Below, in pieces: positions 52,179 through 62,178 of a stretch of DNA of 64,000 bases. The stretch comes from Streptomyces sp. MNU76. Its GTDB lineage: Bacteria; Actinomycetota; Actinomycetes; Streptomycetales; Streptomycetaceae. Numbering within the stretch: the stretch's first letter is position 1; each line of letters starts with the position of its first letter. The position numbers and the translations under genes are program-made. The stretch covers positions 372,001 to 436,000 of the forward strand of contig NZ_JAJKLK010000008.1 in the NCBI RefSeq assembly GCF_020982545.1, read 5' to 3'. Below the pieces are notes generated by a model. That model had not been told where the DNA came from. It saw nothing but the letters and a program-made list of their open reading frames with translations, and did not search any database.

Positions 52179-52684
52179 CCCCCGCGGACGTCGTGACCGT
52201 CGCCAAGGCGATGGGCGACGGGCAGCCGCTGGGCGCGGTGATCACCCGGCGCGAGAGAGCCGAGACCTACCGCAGCCAGGGGTACTTCTTCTCGTCCGCC
52301 GACGGCAGCCCGGTCGGCTCGGTGGTCGGCCTCGCCGTCCTCGACGCCCTGCGGGACGAGACCCTCCAGACCAACGCCCGGGACGTGGGCGGCCATCTGA
52401 AGGACCGGCTCCAGCGACTCGCCCACCGTCACGAGCTGATCGGCGCGGTGCACGGCTCCGGCCTCTGTCTCGGCGTCGAGTTCGTGCGCGACCGTACGAC
52501 GCCGGAGCCGGCCACCGAGGAGACGGCCGCGATCTGCGAGCGGCTGCGCGAACTCGACGTGATCATGCCGCCGACATCCGACCGGTAGTGCGTGCTGAAG
52601 ATCAAGCCACCGCTGTGTCTGACACGGGAGGACGCGGACGGCTTCGTCGCCGCCCTGGACGACGCTTTGACGTACGGCTGGTGA
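52179..52684 (+). pseudogene. Class III aminotransferase, C-terminal fragment with an internal stop
   Basis: The frame starts within the PLP-lysine motif (PADVVTVAKAMGDGQPLGAV) and continues through FFSSADGSPVGSVVGLAVLD, the C-terminal half of aspartate-type class III aminotransferases. The N-terminal half is missing. An in-frame TAG at 52586 interrupts the family end, with VLKIKPPLCLTREDADGFVA following in frame to a TGA at 52682. An ATG just upstream (52171) is out of frame. Two lesions make it non-functional. Confidence 0.75.
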
Positions 52685-52862
52685 CCCGTGCTGCCGTCCG
52701 GGGCACCCGCAGCTGCGTCCCGTACACCAGCATCCGCAGGAACTGGCTCGTGAGCAGGGCCAGGACGGTCGCGCAGAGCCAGCCGACCGCCAGTGCCGGG
52801 ACGGTCGCGCGGGTGAGCGGTCCGGGCAACAGGCGCAACGCCCACCAGACCACCGCGAGCAA
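52602..52862 (-). CDS. Possible small membrane protein
   Basis: An 86-residue frame with two hydrophobic segments (LAVVWWALRLLPG and VPALAVGWLCATVLALLT) and a very basic tail. The same frame stays open further upstream with more hydrophobic sequence but has no good start codon, so it is probably a remnant. It overlaps the end of the convergent aminotransferase fragment. I cannot assign it a family. Confidence 0.3.
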   Translation of the reverse strand: MLAVVWWALRLLPGPLTRATVPALAVGWLCATVLALLTSQFLRMLVYGTQLRVPRTAARVTSRTSKRRPGRRRSRPRPPVSDTAVA

Positions 52863-52954
52863 CAGGACGTCGACGGCGCGGTGGAGCAGCCGGCCACCGA
52901 GTGGTGCCCCCGCGGGCCCCGCCCAGGCGCCCAGCAGCAGCCACCTGCGCGGGT

Positions 52955-53448
52955 TCAGCCATCGACGCGGACGAAGACCGGCTTGAGGTGGTTCTCGGGG
53001 AGCGCGTCGGGGAGCTGCTCCCAGTCGAGGACGTGGGAGACGACGCGCGCCGGGTCGACCTTCCGGGAACCGGCGAGGGCGAGGGCGTCGGGGATGTGGA
53101 CGCGGACGTTGTCCCGTGCGACGCGCAGGGTGAGCCCGCTGAGGTACATGTCGAGCAGGGGCAGTTCGCCGGGCCGGAAGTGGTTGCCCGAGGACTCGCA
53201 GACGCCCTCAGGGGCGAGGGACCTGACGGCGAGGGCGAGTTGGTCGACCCGGCCGGTGGCCTCGACGGCGAGGTCGAATCCGTGCGGGACGGGTTCGACG
53301 GCCTCGGCGGTACGGGCGCCGAAGCCCTCGGCGAGCTGCCGGTGCGCGGGGTCGGGATCGACGTACAGCACGTCGGAGGCGCCGAGCGCGCGGGCGATGT
53401 CGCACACGTACAGGCCGATGCTGTGGAAGGGGACGTTCTGGCTGAATC
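52955..53448 (-). pseudogene. Zinc-type alcohol dehydrogenase, C-terminal half
   Basis: The fragment covers the Rossmann half of a medium-chain dehydrogenase (HSIGLYVCDIARALGASDVL, then DPDPAHRQLAEGFGA and FDLAVEATGRVDQLALAVRS). The C-terminal DWEQLPDALPENHLKPVFVR is also present. The N-terminal zinc-binding catalytic half and the usual glycine-rich start of the Rossmann fold are missing. The sequence stops being recognisable at about 53448, next to the promoter of a divergent TetR gene. Confidence 0.75.
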
Positions 53449-53508
53449 GTGCCGCGCGGTAAGGTGCACCTAAGTGGACCGTCGTCCATGAAGGTGAGGG
53501 GATGGTGA

Positions 53509-54090
53509 GTGGTGTCGAGAGGTGAGGTGCCGCAGCGGTCGGACGCGCAGCGCAACCGTGAGCGCATTCTGGAGGTGGCCCTCGCCGAGCTGTCGCGCTC
53601 CGCCGACGTCCCGCTCAGCGCGATCGCCAAGAAGGCGGGCGTCGGACAGGGCACCCTCTACCGCCACTTCCCCGACCGCGAGGCGCTCGTCCTGGAGATC
53701 CACCGCCAGGAGGTGCAGCAACTCGCCGACAGTGCCGCCGAGTTGCTGCGGACCCGGGAACCCGACCGGGCCCTGCGGGAATGGATGAACGGCCTCGCCC
53801 GCTACGCCATGGCCAAGGCCGGCCTGGCGGACGCGCTCCGGCGGGCCGCCGCGGTGACGGGCGGTGCGGCGAAGCCGGGCTATCCGCTCTTCCTCGCCGC
53901 GATCGATCGTCTGTTGGCCGCCAACCACGAGGCCGGCACCATCCGCCCCGGTGTGACCACGGACGACTTCGTCCTCGCCATCGCGGGCGTCTGGCAGATG
54001 GACCCCACGGGCGACTGGCGCCCCCGGGCCGACCGCCTCTTCGACCTGGTCATGCGCGGCCTGCGCACGGGGGCGCCGGGCCGGGCCTGA
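53509..54090 (+). CDS. TetR/AcrR-family transcriptional regulator
   Basis: A 193-residue regulator with the TetR HTH (DAQRNRERILEVALAELSRS, then GVGQGTLYRHFPDREALVLE) and a ligand-binding C-terminal domain (TetR_C_33-like in appearance). It is divergent from the truncated alcohol dehydrogenase, which may have been its target. The GTG start at 53509 is one of several closely spaced candidates. A half-palindromic TAAGTGGACCGTCGTCC (about 53471-53487) just upstream is a plausible operator. Confidence 0.9.
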   Translation: MVSRGEVPQRSDAQRNRERILEVALAELSRSADVPLSAIAKKAGVGQGTLYRHFPDREALVLEIHRQEVQQLADSAAELLRTREPDRALREWMNGLARYAMAKAGLADALRRAAAVTGGAAKPGYPLFLAAIDRLLAANHEAGTIRPGVTTDDFVLAIAGVWQMDPTGDWRPRADRLFDLVMRGLRTGAPGRA

Positions 54091-54180
54091 GAGCACGAGG
54101 CCCCAGGTTGGGTCATGGGCGCGGCGATACAACAGGCCGAGGTGTACGTGTACGGGCCGACCGTGTGTGCCTGTCCCTGC

Positions 54181-55464
54181 TCACCCGGCGAGTGCGTCCA
54201 GGAGCAGGTCAGCACCGAACGGTACGGCCAGGGCCCGGTTCCGCAGGTCGGCGGGGACCTCGGGATGGTCGGGGTTCACCCGTACCAGGCGTGCCCCGGG
54301 GGTGTGCCGTACGACGTTCTCCATGGGCCACCGGATCACGCCGGGCGTGTTGCAGCCGGCCCCGATCTCCAGCACGAGCAGATGGGCGGCGCCGGGCGCC
54401 TCCCCGAGCCAGTGGCTCAGCCGCTTGCCCGCCGGCATGTGGGCGGCGTCGACGAACTCCGGTCCCACGCGCACGTTCGGGAACAGATCCGCCCCGCAGT
54501 TCGGGCAGACGGGCAGGGCGGACGGGTCGGTCACCCGGCCCGTCTCCCGGTCGTAGGCGGCGAGGACACGGTCGAGGAACGGCCGGGCCGCCCAGGTCTC
54601 CTGGACGCACGGCACGGTGCACGGCAGGTGGCCGTAGTCGCCCTGGGGAGTGAAGACCCGGTCCGGGGCGAAGCCGTTGCGGGCGAACAGCGCGTCGACG
54701 TTCGAGGTCATCACCCAGTGCTCGCGGTCGCCGACCAGGGAACGCAGCCGCCGGTACAGGGGGTTGGTAACTGCTGGCCTAGGAGCGCGCATAAGGCCGC
54801 TTTGACTCGATCGTGTGATGGTCGGCTTCCTGGCTTGCGGCGCCCTGGGCGGTCCGGGTTGACGTGATCGCGCGATCATGGGACGCCGGACATGGCGCCA
54901 GCGTGCGGGGCCCCTGCTTCACCGGAGAGATGGTTCGGGGCCTGCCCGTCGCCACTGGCCGTATCCACTTGGCCAGGTCGCACAGGGAACCGGCCTCCCG
55001 GGATCGGACCACGCGCAGGATGCGTGTCGCTGCCTCGGGGTTGAGTACGCCAGGGACCAGTGCGCTCAAGACCGTTCGGGGCGTGCGGCTGAGTCAGGTT
55101 CACTCCTGCTCAGTTTTCAGGAACGGTTGCGCTCGGAACCGAAGCGGATGTCGCCGATGTGCACGGCCCAGTAGCCCCACATCATGTCCGCGGGCAGCGG
55201 GACGCCCAGCAGATAGCGGGAGCGCAGGCCGAGCCCGTACAGCGCCGGGAGCAGCTCCTTGAGGCGTGCGCTGTCGCCGTAGTCGTAGCCGGCGGCCGCG
55301 CTCAGCCCCGCGCCGGCGGCGACCAGGACGCGGTCGGCCTCGTCGAGCCAGGTGCGGAGGGTGTCGGCGGCGGCCGGGAGCGCGGTGGGTGACGTCACGG
55401 AGGCGGTGGAGTCGTCCGTGAGGGCGAACGTGGCGTGGTTCGTGGCGTCGTTCTGGGCGGTCAT
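54181..55464 (-). pseudogene. Sir2-type NAD-dependent deacetylase gene interrupted by a 345-base insert
   Basis: The N-terminal part, from ATG 55464, has the NAD-binding VLVAAGAGLSAAAGYDYGD and continues to MMWGYWAVHIGDIRFG. The C-terminal part has YRRLRSLVGDREHWVMTSN, the catalytic-loop DALFARNGFAPD, zinc cysteines in CTVPCVQETW and ALPVCPNCGADLFP, and the Rossmann end ARLVRVNPDHPEVP. The two halves are separated by about 345 bases of unrelated sequence (54776-55120), which adds stops. Both halves are otherwise well conserved, so the interruption may be recent. Confidence 0.85.
54776..55120. other. Unidentified insert in the Sir2-type gene
   Basis: About 345 bases without a recognisable protein. 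One minus-strand frame (LNPEAATRILRVVRSREAGS onward) is open but matches nothing I know. I found no clear terminal inverted repeats or target duplication. A decayed non-autonomous mobile element is possible but not shown. The boundaries are set by where Sir2 homology stops. Confidence 0.4.
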
Positions 55465-55637
55465 CTGCCGGGTCCTTTCGAGCGTTCTCCCAACGCAGGG
55501 CGGGACCGGCCGGGGCCAGTGTCGGTTCGGGACCGCTGATGGTCGGAATCCGACAGCCGCCGCCCCTTCGCCTGCCGCGCCGTCGCCCCTTGCCCGCCGC
55601 CCGCCGCCCCGCCGCCCCGGCGGTCCCTCGGGCCGTG

Positions 55638-57949
55638 TCACTCGTTGTGCAGCACCTGCGCGATCGTCAGCCGGGCCGCACGGCGTGCAGGGACGTACGC
55701 GCCCATGACGGCGATCACGACGCCCGCCACGGCGAGCGCGGCCAGGGCCGGGGCGTTCCAGACGTCCGTCATGTACGACGGCAGGGTGAGGTCCACCGCG
55801 TCCGCCATACGCGGAACGACCACCTGGTGGCCCGCCATGCCGAGCGGGATGCCCAGGAGCGAGCCGAGGACGCCGAGCAGCGCCATCGAGGCCACTGTCA
55901 TCACCGTGGCCTGGCGCGGTGTCATCCCGATGGACTTGAGCATGCCGAGGTCGCGGCGGCGGTCGCGGGTGTTGAGGAGGACGGTGTTGAAGACACCGGG
56001 CGACGCGACGGCGGCGAGCAGGAGGGTGAGCGCGGTGGCAGAGCCGATGATGGTCCGCGTGACGGAGTTGGCGCCGGTCGCGGACGGGCTGAGCCCCGGA
56101 TCGGCCGCCTCGGCGGCACGGGCGTAGGCGCCCGCATCGGCCCCGTCACGGAGCTTGACGTGGTAGGCGATGGGTTTCTCCGCCGGGGCCACGGTCCGCA
56201 TGGTCGCCCAGTCCGCCACCACGACACGCGCGTTGGTCTCCATGTACTCGCCGATGACGACCACGTCCGCGCCGCGATCGCCTTTCTCCATCCGGAAGCG
56301 GTCGCCGACGTCCAGGCCGTGTCCGCGCAGGAAGGCCGAGCCCGCCACCACCTCACCGGCGCCCCGGAGCCACCGGCCCTCGGTGAGCACGTTGCCCATC
56401 AGGGGACGGTCGCCGCGGCGGGCTTCCAGCCAGAGCTTCTCCGTGGAACCCGCCAGCCGGACCTCGGTGTCCGCCCGGGCGGTGACCTCACGCGCGTCCG
56501 GCAGCGAACGCAGCAGGGCGTGCAGGGCTAGGTCGTCGTGGACCGGCCTGGTCTCCTTGCCGTCGCGGTATTTCCCCACGTAGACCGTGACCTGGTAGGC
56601 GTCGCGGCCCGCGTTGCCGAGCCTGTCCATCGTCGTGGCCAGGCCGGTCGCGAACGTCACGGTCGTCACGCCGAGGACCACGGCGGCGAGCGTGAGGGCG
56701 CTGCGCCCCGGCCGGGCGAACGGCAGCCCCAGCCCGAGGCTCACCGAGCGCGGCAGCCGGCTGCCCGCCAGCCGGCGCTGGACACCGAGCGCCCGGCCGG
56801 TGCGCGGCGCGCTGCCCGCACTGATCGCCCGCGCGGCGAGAGCCGGTGGGCGCGCACCGCGGGCGCGGGCGCGGCGAGGAGACACACGGCCGGCATGCCG
56901 GCCAGGGCGAGGAGGTTCACCCAGGGGGCGAGCGAGACACTGTCGTGGAACACCCCCGCGTCGGGACCCGTGAACGCGAACTGGAGCAGGGGCCGTGCCG
57001 CCAGATTGCCGGCGGCGGTCCCGAGGACACAGCCCAGCACCGCCGGGACGGAGATCATCACGAGGTAGACGGCCACCACCTGTCCCGGGGTGAACCCCAG
57101 CGCCTTGAGGATGCCGATGTGCCGGAAGCCGGAGATCACCGCGCCGCTGACCACGTTGGCGACGATGAGCACGGACACCACGACGCCGAGGACTCCGAAG
57201 GTCAGCAGATAGGGCGCGTACGCCCGCGCCGCACTGCCTATCTGGTCCTTGAGGGTGAGGTACGACCGTGAGCCTGCCAGCGCACCCGTCGGCAACTCCT
57301 CTGTCACCGCTTTCAGTTGGGCGCTGAGCCGACGGTCCGACGAGGCGTCGTCGAAGCGGAACAGCAGTTGCGTGGCTGTCGGGTGCAGGGCCTCGATCTG
57401 CCCGGGGGAGACCCAGGCGTCGGCGGTCCGGCTCAGGTCGAAGGCGAAGCCGACGACCGTGAGCGTGGGACCGGAAGGCAACCGGAGCTTCTTGCCCAGG
57501 TCGTCCGCCGTCCAGTCCGACTGCCGGTTCAGGACGACCTCGCCGGGCCCGGTGGCCCAGCGGCCCGCCCACAGGTCCAGCCGGTCCACCGGGCCACCGG
57601 GGCCGGACCGGCCCACGAAGGTCAGCTCGCTGCCGAGGCCGTAGCCCATGGCCTCCCGCGGCAGCTCGACGGTGGCCTGGGGGAAGGGGCCCGCGGTCGC
57701 CGCGACCCCGGGCTGCCGGGCCGCCCGTCTCAGTTGACCGTCCGAGACCTTCGCGGCATCGAACGCCGCGACCACGTGCGGCCCGCGCTGCGCGCCGAAG
57801 GCCTTGTCGAACGGGGACGAGGCCGCGTCGACCAGACCGAGCGCCACCACGATCGCCGTCGTCGAGGTCAGGGTGAGCAGCCCGATCACCAGCGTCTGGA
57901 GCCTGCGCCGCCGTACCGCCGCGCGCGCGGCCCGCCACACGGCCCTCAT
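55638..57949 (-). pseudogene. ABC transporter FtsX-type permease with one frameshift
   Basis: A protein of about 770 residues with two MacB/FtsX-like units. The N-terminal half has RLQTLVIGLLTLTSTTAIVV, a periplasmic domain, then VLIVANVVSGAVISGFRHIG and ILKALGFTPGQVVAVYLVMI. After a frame change near 56840 the second half continues (ALTLAAVVLGVTTVTFATGL, a periplasmic domain, then RRRDLGMLKSIGMTPRQATV) and ends in ARLTIAQVLHNE. The FTPGQ/MTPRQ coupling motifs are conserved in both halves. The likely ATPase partner precedes it with an ATGA overlap but survives only as its last 24 codons. Confidence 0.8.
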
Positions 57950-58019
57950 ACGGACGGCTCCAGGGTGTGCTCGCCGCGCACGCGGCCGTCGGCGAACTTG
58001 ACGAGACGGCTGGCGCAGC
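57946..58019 (-). pseudogene. ABC transporter ATPase, last 24 codons
   Basis: The sequence CASRLVKFADGRVRGEHTLE plus a few residues is the C-terminal tail of an ATP-binding subunit, overlapping the permease ATG by ATGA. Everything upstream of about 58019 is missing. The DNA there is the decapitated CorC-type gene on the other strand, so this is a deletion or inversion junction. Confidence 0.7.
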
Positions 58020-58991
58020 GAGCTGGCCCCGAAGAACCTCGCGCTCGCCGTCCCCGAGCGGCTGGCCGAGTCCCTGGCCGCCTCCACGCTTGCCTACCTG
58101 AAGATCGTGGGGCCCGTCGTGCACATCTTCGACAGTGCCGCGAACAGGCTGCTGCGCCGGGTGGGCGTAGAGCCCGTCGAGGAACTGCACCACGGAGCGA
58201 CCCTGGAGGAGCTCGGCCACCTCATCGGTGAGTCCCACGAGCAGGGCGAACTGCCCCGGGACACCGCCGAACTTCTCGACCACGCCCTGGAGTTCTCCGA
58301 CCGGACCCTGGACGAGGTCATGGTGCCGCGCGCGGGCGCCGTCTTCGTCCGAAAGGACGCCTCCGCAGCCGAGGCGGTCGAACTGATCGCGAAACACGGC
58401 CACTCGAACTACCCCGTGCTCGGCGACCACCCCGACGACGTCGCCGGGGTGCTGGGCGTCCGTGAGCTGATGCGACTGCCCGGCCGACCCCTCACCACCA
58501 CCGCGGGCGCCCTCGCACGGCGCCCACTGCTGCTGCCGGACACCCTGCCGCTGCCGGACGCCGTGACCCGGATGCGGGAGCGCGACGACGAGTTCGCCGT
58601 CGTCCTGGACGAGCACGGCGGAGTCGCCGGCATCGTCACGTACGAGGACATCGCCGAGGAACTCGTGGGCGACATCGCCGACGAGTCCGACACCGTCGTC
58701 GCACTCGCCGTCCCCGACGGCGCCGGCTGGCTGGTGGACGCCGGCCGCCGCCTCGACGAGGTCGCCGACGCCACCGGTGTCGCACTGCCCGAGGAGGAGG
58801 ACTACGACACCGTCGCAGGGCTGGTCGTGGACCGCCTCGGCCGTTTCCCGGCCATCGGCGACCGGCTCACCGTCGACCTGCCCGACGGGGGGAGCGCGGT
58901 CATCGACGTACGCACCCTCGACCGACACGTGCCGGACACGGTCCGTCTGGAACGGCTGCCCGCGCGTGAGCACGAGGAGACCCAGGCATGA
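58020..58991 (+). pseudogene. CorC/HlyC-type CNNM-family protein lacking most of its DUF21 domain
   Basis: The frame enters at ELAPKNLALAVPERLAESLA, the end of the DUF21 membrane domain (normally preceded by about 100 residues). It continues through a helical linker (GATLEELGHLIGESHEQGEL), two CBS domains (LDEVMVPRAGAVFVRKDASA; AVVLDEHGGVAGIVTYEDIA) and a transporter-associated CorC_HlyC domain. Intact members are magnesium/cobalt efflux-type membrane proteins. The 5' part was lost at the junction with an ABC transporter gene. The remaining frame is clean and still coupled (ATGA) to the downstream paralogue. Confidence 0.8.
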
Positions 58992-60016
58992 GCTTCCCCA
59001 TGGCGCTCTTCGTCACCGTCCTGCTGCTGATCGGCAGCGGCTTCTTCGTCGCCGCCGAGTTCGCGCTCGTCGCCGCCAGACGGCACCGTGTCGAGCAGGC
59101 CGCCGCCTCGGGCCGGCGCGGCGCGCACGCCGCGCTGGCCGGCATGCGGGAACTGTCCCTGATGCTCGCCGGCGCACAACTGGGCATCACCGTCTGCTCC
59201 CTGGGCCTGGGCGCCGTGTCCAAGCCCGCCATCTCCCATGAACTCGACCCCCTGCTGCACGACCTGGGACTGCCCAGCGCCGTCAGCTACGGAGTGGCCT
59301 TCGTGGTCGCGATGGTCGTCGTGGTCTTCCTGCACATGGTCGTCGGCGAGATGGCACCCAAGTCCTGGGCCATCGCCCACCCCGAGCGGTCCGCGATGCT
59401 GCTGTCCCCGGCCTTCCGGGCCGTGGTCCGGGCCGTCCGTCCCCTGATCGGACTGCTCAACCGCGTCAGCAACGCCCTGGTACGACTGTGCCGGGTCACA
59501 CCGCGCGACGAACTCGCCTCCGTCCACAACCGCGAGCAGCTCACCCACCTCGTCGAGGAGTCGCAGCGCCTCGGCCTGATCAGCGAGGCCGACTCCGAGC
59601 TGATCACGCGTTCGCTGACGGAGCCCGAGACGCCGGTGCGCGAACTCGCGGTGCCGGCCGCCGAGATCACCTCGGTGGACGCGGACGCGGACGCCGACGC
59701 CGAGGCCGTCCTCCGCGCCGCCGCCGAGCACGACCGTACCCGGCTCCTGGTCCGCGCCCCGGACGCCACGGTCCTCGGATCCGTCCACGCGCGCGACGCC
59801 CTGGTCGCCCGGGCGAGGGGCCGCGCGGGCACGGCCCGCGGCCTCGCCCGGCCCGTACCGCGACTGGGCGACGACACGACCGTGGCCGACGCGATCGACG
59901 TCCTGCGCCGCCACCGCGCCACGCTCGCCGTCGTCCACGACGACACGGGGCGCCTCACCGGCCTCGTCAGCCTGGACGACCTTCTGGCCCGCTATCTGCA
60001 GCCGAGGACGGTCTGA
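58988..60016 (+). CDS. CNNM/hemolysin-family membrane protein with CBS domains
   Basis: A 342-residue protein with an intact N-terminal DUF21 domain (VTVLLLIGSGFFVAAEFALV, VVVVFLHMVVGEMAPKSWAI) and a C-terminal CBS pair that is somewhat degenerate. This family is implicated in divalent metal (Mg/Co) export or sensing. It overlaps the truncated upstream paralogue by ATGA; Streptomyces usually encode these as tandem pairs. The ATG at 58988 is clear. An acidic repeat (VDADADADAEAV) lies between DUF21 and the second CBS. Confidence 0.9.
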   Translation: MSFPMALFVTVLLLIGSGFFVAAEFALVAARRHRVEQAAASGRRGAHAALAGMRELSLMLAGAQLGITVCSLGLGAVSKPAISHELDPLLHDLGLPSAVSYGVAFVVAMVVVVFLHMVVGEMAPKSWAIAHPERSAMLLSPAFRAVVRAVRPLIGLLNRVSNALVRLCRVTPRDELASVHNREQLTHLVEESQRLGLISEADSELITRSLTEPETPVRELAVPAAEITSVDADADADAEAVLRAAAEHDRTRLLVRAPDATVLGSVHARDALVARARGRAGTARGLARPVPRLGDDTTVADAIDVLRRHRATLAVVHDDTGRLTGLVSLDDLLARYLQPRTV

Positions 60017-60151
60017 CGGCTCGACGACCTGTGGGGCGACGGGCCACCGGGCGCCGGGATCCCGGTGGGTTGGGCCCCGGGGGCAAACGAGGTCCCGGTG
60101 GGCCGAAATCCCGCAGCGGTGCGGTGGCGCTCGGCCGTGATCGGCCGAGGG

Positions 60152-62178
60152 TCAGGTGGTGGGGGCCGGGAGCCGCCACGTTGACTGGATCAGGGCGCGT
60201 TCGGTGCCGGTCAGATAGACCGCGGCGGCTAGCCAGGCGCAGGCGTAGCGGTCCGGGTCGGGGTCGGTGACGCGTCCGAAGACGTCGCGGGAGCGGCGGT
60301 CCGCCTCCGCGGTGAGCGCGGTCGCCAGGTCCGCGCCCGCCGTGAACCCACTGCGCCGCAGTGCCGCGCCCGCTCCGTCCCGGTCGCTGTCGCGGGCCGG
60401 CTCGGCGACCGCGCGGCGGCCTCCGGAGACGGCGACCTCGACCAGTCGGCGCAGCCGCCACAGCGGAGCCTCGGCGAGCGGGTCGGCCGGAGCCCCGGCG
60501 GCGCCGTCGACCTCGGGCAGCGCGTCCTGCGGCGGGAAGTGCGCGCCCTGCAGGCGGTCGTAGCCCAGGTCGGCGTGCCCCTGCCACTCGTCCGGCAGCC
60601 GCAGCGTCGCCTCGGTGCCCGGGACCGGGCCGATCGCGAGTGGGCGGAGCGTGGCGGCACGGTCGGGTTCCAGGCGCCCGAGCACCCGTATGCGCAGCCC
60701 TGGACGGCCGGCCAGCTGACGGAGGTTGGCGGTGTGCGCGAGATCGGGGTGGCCGTTGGCCGGGGTCAGCCGGACGAGGAGCCCGCTGTCGGCCGACTCC
60801 CCGGAGCCGGACACCTCGCGGGCGAACAGGTGGTCGCCCGCCGCGCCGACGAGGACCAGGTCGCAGCCGATCAGTCGGCGCGCCTCCTGCTCCGCCTGCT
60901 CGGGGTCGGCCCCCGGGCCGCCGGTGAGGCGTTCCGCCACCGCCTCCGCGAGGGGGCGGGCGAACAGGGCGGCGAGCGGGCCCGCCGTCCAGGAGAGACC
61001 GGCGAGCGGAGTGGCCCGCACGCCCTTGCCGGAGCCGAGGCGGCCCTCCGGAGAGACCGTGGCGCCGGAGATCAGCAGTCCGCCCCGGGAGAGGCCGGCG
61101 TGGTCGAGGGTCCCGGAGCCGAGGGCGACGGTTGCCTTGGCGGCGCCCCGGGCACGGGCCGGACCGCCCGGCTTCACATCGGCGATCGAGTACCAGCTCC
61201 CGTCGCCGGAGACGAGATGGGTGACGACACCGCCGTATCCGGTGGCCGAGATCACCGGTTCCCGGCACACACCGTGCACCCGCAGACCGCCGCCCGGCCG
61301 ATAGGCGCGCCGCGCCGTGCCGACGAGGGCGGGGTCGGTGTCGGCCGACGCCAACAGGCCGGTGGTGAGCAGCAGTTCGCGTACGGCGGCGACCAGGTCG
61401 GCCAGCCGGTGGCCGTCGTGCCGGGCGCGGGCACCGCGCAGTCCCCGGACGACCCGCAGGGCCGCCGCCTCGGCACGGTGCAGTCCGGCGAGGCGCGCGG
61501 TGTGCGCGGCCCGCAGCAACTCCGCCTGCGGCACCGCCCCCGCCGCCGGCACCCCGGAGGCGAGCACGGCCGCGGTGGCCGCCCAGAGACCGGCCGCGGC
61601 GGCGACCTGGGCGGTGGGGGCGCTAGCGGCGGGCTCACGCCCGCGCAGACGCCGGTGCCTGTGGTGCCGGGTTCGGCCTGTCTCGTCGCGTCGGTGGGGG
61701 TGGTGGGATCGGCCTGTCTCGAGGCTTCGGCCGGGGCGACGGTGGCGCAGGATCCGCCCGCTGCACGAGAGCCGTTGGCTCCGACGGCCGGTCCGGCCGC
61801 AGGGGCCTCACCATCACTTCCGTGGAGGTCGTCCGCGGCCGTGTCGGCCGGCTTGGCGGCGGACACGGTCGCGGCCACGTCCTCGGCGTCGGCCACCGGG
61901 CATGCGCTCAGGACGGCGGCACGGTGCAGACAGCGGGGTGCGAGCAGGCAACTGCACACCGCCCGCTCGGCGTCGGTCACCGCGCCCGAAGGGCCCGGCG
62001 TCAGTGCGACCTCGGCGTCCTCGCCGCACCGGACGCGCAGGACACCGCCGTCGGCCTCGACGGGCAGGGCCGCGTACGTCTCGACCGCGGCGTCCAGTTT
62101 CTTGCGCAACCGGGAGGTCAGGCTCTCCACGGCGGCGGCCACCACCTCGGGTGCCACCGGGGGCATTTCGGCGTTCAT
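60152..62178 (-). pseudogene. SWIM zinc-finger protein with a frameshift
   Basis: A protein of about 670 residues. The N-terminal part (MNAEMPPVAPEVVAAAVESL) contains the SWIM finger CSCLLAPRCLHR (CxC..CxH). A disordered alanine/threonine-rich linker follows, and near 61645 the frame changes. The long C-terminal part (ASAPTAQVAAAAGLWAATAA to IQSTWRLPAPTT) is intact in the second frame. SWIM-domain proteins coupled to VWA/MoxR genes form a conserved actinobacterial module of unknown function. The ATG overlaps the stop of the VWA gene by ATGA. The shift may be a sequencing error in a GC-rich run. Confidence 0.8.

Noticed and set aside
55638..58973. A 1,111-codon minus-strand frame
   Set aside because: Only its 3' part is the real permease C-terminal half; the rest is out of frame with the N-terminal half and antisense to the CorC-type gene.
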